A stretch of 64,000 bases of DNA from IMG/VR virus record IMGVR_UViG_3300019458_000021, positions 124,001-188,000 of that record. One strand, written 5' to 3'. Origin of the DNA: a virus. The position numbers were made by a program, and so were the translations under genes. The notes under the pieces are model-generated. The model searched no databases and had not been told where the DNA came from. It worked only from the letters and a program-made list of their open reading frames with translations. Shown here piece after piece: positions 60,733 to 64,000 of the stretch (within the stretch, counting starts at the first letter, position 1; the number at the start of each line of letters is the position of its first letter).

Positions 60733-61908
60733 ATGACAGGAGCTGCAGTCTCATTCTACAAGCGATCTGACGCGGGTACATTGCGTAAGCATACACCGTC
60801 AGCATTCAAAACAGCTCCCCTTGCAATTGCTCCTCAGCTAATGCTGACAGAGCTAATGGTGTATTTGAAGACGACTGAAACCTGTCAACTCAACTGCGCA
60901 CACTGCTTCACCAACGGAATCAACGGACGAAAAATCTACTTCGATCCAGCTCGAACAATCGATTGGTTCCATCGTCTCCATGCAGTAAATCCAACCCTGG
61001 CGGGAGGAAGTGTCGCTTTTCATGGTGGGGAGCCAATGCTTGCTCCAATCGCCGATATGCGTCGTACATGGGAAGCGTGCAAGGATTTGTGGCCAACAGT
61101 TTGGTGGACAACAACGACAAACCTTGTATACAAACTCGACGATGAAAAGCGCCTATTCTTCAAGGAATGCTTTACAGACGGCATCTCAACTTCTTGGGAC
61201 AAGAATATCCGATTTGATAACGAAAAACAGGAAGCTCTGTGGGCTAAAAACGTCCAAACACTTCTCGATGATGGGCATAAGATCACGCTTATGGTAAGCT
61301 TAAATCGTGCGATCACTGATATGAACCCGGAAGATTTCCTGCGTTGGGTTGGTGATATCGGCGTTCACTATTTGCATCTTGAACGAATCACCCCAAATGG
61401 TAACGCAACTCGCAACCCACACATCCTTCCTTCAAATAAAGAACTCGATGCTTGGATGCTGCGATTATGGGATGCAAGTTTGAAGCTTGGCACACATAAG
61501 TACTTTGCTAATCTGTTTTTGAACGGAATTTTGTCGAGCTTTGTGTCATTAACACATTCGGGTTGTCGTTGTCGAAGTTGCGAGAAGAAGATTTTCACCC
61601 TGAACGCAGATGGAACAATTGGCGGATGTCCAAACAGTGCAGTAGACAACACGTTCGGAACAATGGAAGATGATATTTTCTCGTTGCTTAGCAGCGAGGG
61701 GCGAATCGAAAACATTGCTTGTGAAACACAACGCAATCCGCTGTGCTACACGTGCGATGTTTATGACGTTTGCAACGGTGATTGTCACCAACTTGCATGG
61801 GAAGGCGACGTTTGTGCAAGTCCGAAATCGTTGATGCGTCGATTCAAAGCAGAGAACAATAGAGAACAGTATGAGATGTTCCTTAACGGGTTCATCGGCA
61901 AGGAGTAA
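60733..61908 (+). CDS. Radical SAM/SPASM peptide maturase
   Basis: A 391-residue enzyme. The radical SAM cluster is C51-x3-C55-x2-C58 (ETCQLNCAHCF), with the SAM-binding GGEP motif at 98-101 (VAFHGGEPM). The C-terminal auxiliary-cluster SPASM domain is complete: C283...G294-x4-C299, then C338-x2-C341-x5-C347-x3-C351, then C361, plus C278, C280 and C330. SPASM enzymes (anSME, RiPP and His-Xaa-Ser-type maturases) modify Cys, Ser or other residues of peptides or proteins. The next gene, three bases away, ends in a Cys-His-Ser-Ser repeat tail, a strong substrate candidate. An anSME-like or unrelated activity is possible. Confidence 0.88.
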   Translation: MTGAAVSFYKRSDAGTLRKHTPSAFKTAPLAIAPQLMLTELMVYLKTTETCQLNCAHCFTNGINGRKIYFDPARTIDWFHRLHAVNPTLAGGSVAFHGGEPMLAPIADMRRTWEACKDLWPTVWWTTTTNLVYKLDDEKRLFFKECFTDGISTSWDKNIRFDNEKQEALWAKNVQTLLDDGHKITLMVSLNRAITDMNPEDFLRWVGDIGVHYLHLERITPNGNATRNPHILPSNKELDAWMLRLWDASLKLGTHKYFANLFLNGILSSFVSLTHSGCRCRSCEKKIFTLNADGTIGGCPNSAVDNTFGTMEDDIFSLLSSEGRIENIACETQRNPLCYTCDVYDVCNGDCHQLAWEGDVCASPKSLMRRFKAENNREQYEMFLNGFIGKE

Positions 61909-61910
61909 CT

Positions 61911-62564
61911 ATGGCTATCGCTGGCACAGACATCACGAAAGACAATATCACTGGATCAGGTGGCGTTGACTTGAACTCGTTCAAGCAACAAATCACCGAC
62001 GTTGTCAACGCACTCACAAAAACAACAAGCGTGTCCGCAAACGGGACTGCACTAGGTCAAAAGCCATTTGGTAGTGGTGCACCAATTAGTGGATCGTTGT
62101 CAAGCACCAACTATGGTGGAACACCTCCTCTGTCTGCGCCACTTGTCGCTCCTGGCACGGTGACGAATTCACCACAAGCAAGTGACATTGCAGGTGCGAA
62201 CATTGCAGCAGCCACTCTGATCACATTGTTCCAAAACACAGCTGTATTACTGTCCCGTGTTCGTCGCTATTCAATGGTAAAAACATACCTTAGTCCAGCG
62301 CCTGTTATCCAACTATCACTTACAGAACCAGGCCGCTATGGTTATCTGACAACAACGTACCAAGCAAATCCAGCAACAACAACACCAGCAATCACGACAT
62401 CTTTGGCAGCTCTTACTGGCGATATTAGTGCAGCAACGTTAAACACAGTAATTGACAACGTTGACACCGCAATTACGAACCACAGAAACACAACCGTCGC
62501 GTTCACGGAAACGTGGTGTCACTCAAGCTGTCACAGCAGTCATAGTTCAAGGAACCGTCGCTAA
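61911..62564 (+). CDS. Virion-like protein with Cys/His/Ser repeat tail, putative radical SAM substrate
   Basis: A 217-residue protein. Residues 1-195 are an ordinary structural-protein-like domain (ITKDNITGSGGVDLNSFKQQITDVV; ANIAAATLITLFQNTAVLLSRVRRYSMVKTY). The last 16 residues are WCHSSCHSSHSSRNRR: three (C)HSS units ending in a basic cap. This is unlike the body of the protein and resembles His-Xaa-Ser and RiPP core peptides. No other proteolytic or leader motif is visible. The adjacent SPASM enzyme would be the modifying partner; modification in the virion is an inference. Confidence 0.7.
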   Translation: MAIAGTDITKDNITGSGGVDLNSFKQQITDVVNALTKTTSVSANGTALGQKPFGSGAPISGSLSSTNYGGTPPLSAPLVAPGTVTNSPQASDIAGANIAAATLITLFQNTAVLLSRVRRYSMVKTYLSPAPVIQLSLTEPGRYGYLTTTYQANPATTTPAITTSLAALTGDISAATLNTVIDNVDTAITNHRNTTVAFTETWCHSSCHSSHSSRNRR

Positions 62565-63328
62565 TGACCACAGTTACAACAGAACTTCCGCTTTCAATGG
62601 ACGCCTTGCGTCAGGTAATTACACAACCAGATGCAGGAGTGGTTGTTGACTACAACAACAGTAACCTCAAAGGCCGTGCAGCGCTCATTTACATGACGAA
62701 TACAAACTTACCAAATGTTGCTCTGAACATGACAGATGTGTCTCTCGAAGAGAAGTTTGTACTCGTTGACGACTACATCACTCACAAGTCAATCCTGCAT
62801 GTAGCACAACTAGTCAACACCGTTTTGAATGTGTTATTCGCCGTTCGGAAAGTTGACATTGGTGCTGAACAAGACATATTGGATCAAGTGTCGCTATTTC
62901 CACAAGAACATGTCGGCGAATATCTTGCAAATCCAACACGAGCTGAACACATCAACAAGCTGATTGAACTTCTCGACAGTCTACCTCTGTACGCTGTAAC
63001 GTGTTCAACATCATTCCGCGAAGTATACGGTAAAGGAAAAGAAGCGTTTGAGCCGGTTAACGACATTGATCATACTGGTTTCACATTCGTCCACCTGTTG
63101 ACTCATCCGTTGTTCCTCGAATATTTCACACAACCAGCTACGACGACACTGAAGTATTACGTTCAGCAGTTCGACGAGTACATGTATAACGGAAAATCGT
63201 TGTTTCCATTTTTGGTAAACTCGCCTGTATTCGGTATTCTTGAGTGTTACATCACAGGGGCGGTGGACCTTGATCAGCTGCTTACAGCACACTCAGAAAT
63301 GAATGCTTTGGAAGGAGCTGCAGCCTAA
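62564..63328 (+). CDS. Unknown protein downstream of the putative substrate
   Basis: A 254-residue protein overlapping the upstream stop by one base. It is mostly helical (SILHVAQLVNTVLNVLFAVRKVDIG, EHINKLIELLDSLPLYAVTCST, FVHLLTHPLFLEYFTQPATTTLKYYVQQFDEYMYNGKSLFPFL) with an N-terminal beta part. No catalytic or zinc motif and no CHSS-type tail. Because it is translationally coupled to the CHSS protein it may act in the same assembly. Confidence 0.45.
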   Translation: MTTVTTELPLSMDALRQVITQPDAGVVVDYNNSNLKGRAALIYMTNTNLPNVALNMTDVSLEEKFVLVDDYITHKSILHVAQLVNTVLNVLFAVRKVDIGAEQDILDQVSLFPQEHVGEYLANPTRAEHINKLIELLDSLPLYAVTCSTSFREVYGKGKEAFEPVNDIDHTGFTFVHLLTHPLFLEYFTQPATTTLKYYVQQFDEYMYNGKSLFPFLVNSPVFGILECYITGAVDLDQLLTAHSEMNALEGAAA

Positions 63329-64000
63329 TGCTACACCTGTTCAACAAGATATACGTCAAGGGAGATCATCTTGTGAAAGGTTCGCGAGATGCAATTATCA
63401 TCTCGCCGACCTATGGAAATGTTCCATTTTACACGACGAAATTCTCAACTCGGGCAAACAACGAAAAAACAGGCCAACTGTGCTATTCAGCAACGTCGCT
63501 CAAAGAACTGCTCGACACTCACTTTGGTGGATCTGATGCAAAATTCTTCAATTACCTCATGAAATGGCCTGCCGAGAAACGATTAACGATCTACGCCGAT
63601 CTTCCGACAATGGTTGATATTGCAACGAGATTCTTCAAAACAGTATTCCCAAAGATGACGGAAGACACATATGTTGTGGTGATGAAGTTACTGCTCTCCC
63701 GTATCAACTACTACCTAGGCGGAGCTGTTTTGCCATTCGTAACATTAACAGAGGACCAGGCAAATTCATACCGCGTCGAAACACTTCAAATTCTTGAAGA
63801 TGTTGCTGGATTGCGCCATCGATTTCAAGAAACTGCACGCTGGCGCCTGACAAAAGTGGCACGTGACAGTATCATCCGCAACTGCAGCGTTGAATACCAA
63901 TTGGCGACCTATCTAACAAATCCAAAATGGGCACATGCTCGTGCGTTTGAGAAAAAGGCTGTGTCAATGGCTAAGAAGCAAATCATTCACGAATATGCTC
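63328..64000 (+). CDS. Unknown protein, 3' end outside the window
   Basis: Starts with ATG overlapping the upstream stop (TAATG) and stays open to the window edge (224 residues visible). N-terminal beta part: MLHLFNKIYVKGDHLVKGSRDAIIISPTYG; then KFFNYLMKWPAEKRLTIYADLPTMVDIATRFFKTVFPKMTEDTYVVVMKLLLSRINYY; then ILEDVAGLRHRFQETARWRLTKVARDSIIRN. No family recognised. Part of the same unit as the radical SAM gene. Confidence 0.5.
   Translation, partial: MLHLFNKIYVKGDHLVKGSRDAIIISPTYGNVPFYTTKFSTRANNEKTGQLCYSATSLKELLDTHFGGSDAKFFNYLMKWPAEKRLTIYADLPTMVDIATRFFKTVFPKMTEDTYVVVMKLLLSRINYYLGGAVLPFVTLTEDQANSYRVETLQILEDVAGLRHRFQETARWRLTKVARDSIIRNCSVEYQLATYLTNPKWAHARAFEKKAVSMAKKQIIHEYA

Noticed and set aside
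1-64000. tRNA genes and CRISPR arrays
   Set aside because: No cloverleaf or TPsiC-type sequence was noticed in intergenic gaps, which are short, and no regular direct repeats with spacers exist. The regular repeats are protein-coding glycine-rich arrays.

Overview
The window is part of a large T4-like myovirus genome. A T4-type set is recognisable: neck (gp14-like), tail completion (gp15), sheath (gp18), tube (gp19), head completion (gp4), terminase (gp16 and gp17), ssDNA-binding gp32, UvsX, UvsY-like, UvsW, and clamp loader gp44 and gp62. Late-promoter-like octamers close to T4 TATAAATA stand before most structural blocks on both strands. The host is not visible directly. A minus-strand cassette resembles genes I associate with phages and prophages of Alphaproteobacteria (Rhizobiales), so an alphaproteobacterial host is a reasonable guess and no more. 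I saw no integrase, tRNA, CRISPR array or rRNA.

Layout. 1-490: end of a putative homing endonuclease. 0.5-14.2 kb: virion and packaging genes. 14.2-16.4 kb: an apparently imported block with two free-standing homing endonucleases, flanked by partial, diverged copies of gp17 and of a kinase. 16.4-19.9 kb: unknown structural genes, including a minus-strand island. 19.9-43.8 kb: a very large adhesin/tail-fibre region of about ten plus-strand genes, built from shared N-terminal, glycine-rich, lectin-like and C-terminal modules and interrupted by a six-gene minus-strand cassette (33.5-36.5 kb) that includes an aspartyl/asparaginyl-hydroxylase-like gene. 43.8-44.5 kb: an exported protein. 44.6-59.4 kb: recombination and replication genes, including a nucleotidyltransferase split by a GIY-YIG remnant and also carrying an intein, a tandem GroES-like protein, and a MazG fusion. 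59.4-64 kb: virion-like genes together with a radical SAM/SPASM enzyme.

The most interesting signal is at 60.7-62.6 kb. A complete radical SAM/SPASM maturase lies immediately upstream of a virion-like protein whose C-terminus is a Cys/His/Ser repeat tail (WCHSSCHSSHSSRNRR). This looks like an enzyme and peptide-substrate pair, that is, RiPP-like modification of a phage structural protein. The maturase has its own sigma70-like promoter, while surrounding structural genes carry late-promoter motifs.

A second theme is homing-endonuclease activity. At least eight complete or decayed endonuclease genes (GIY-YIG, HNH, Endo VII-like and an intein) sit in or between genes. They coincide with split genes, truncated duplicates and one fibre gene that has lost a normal start.
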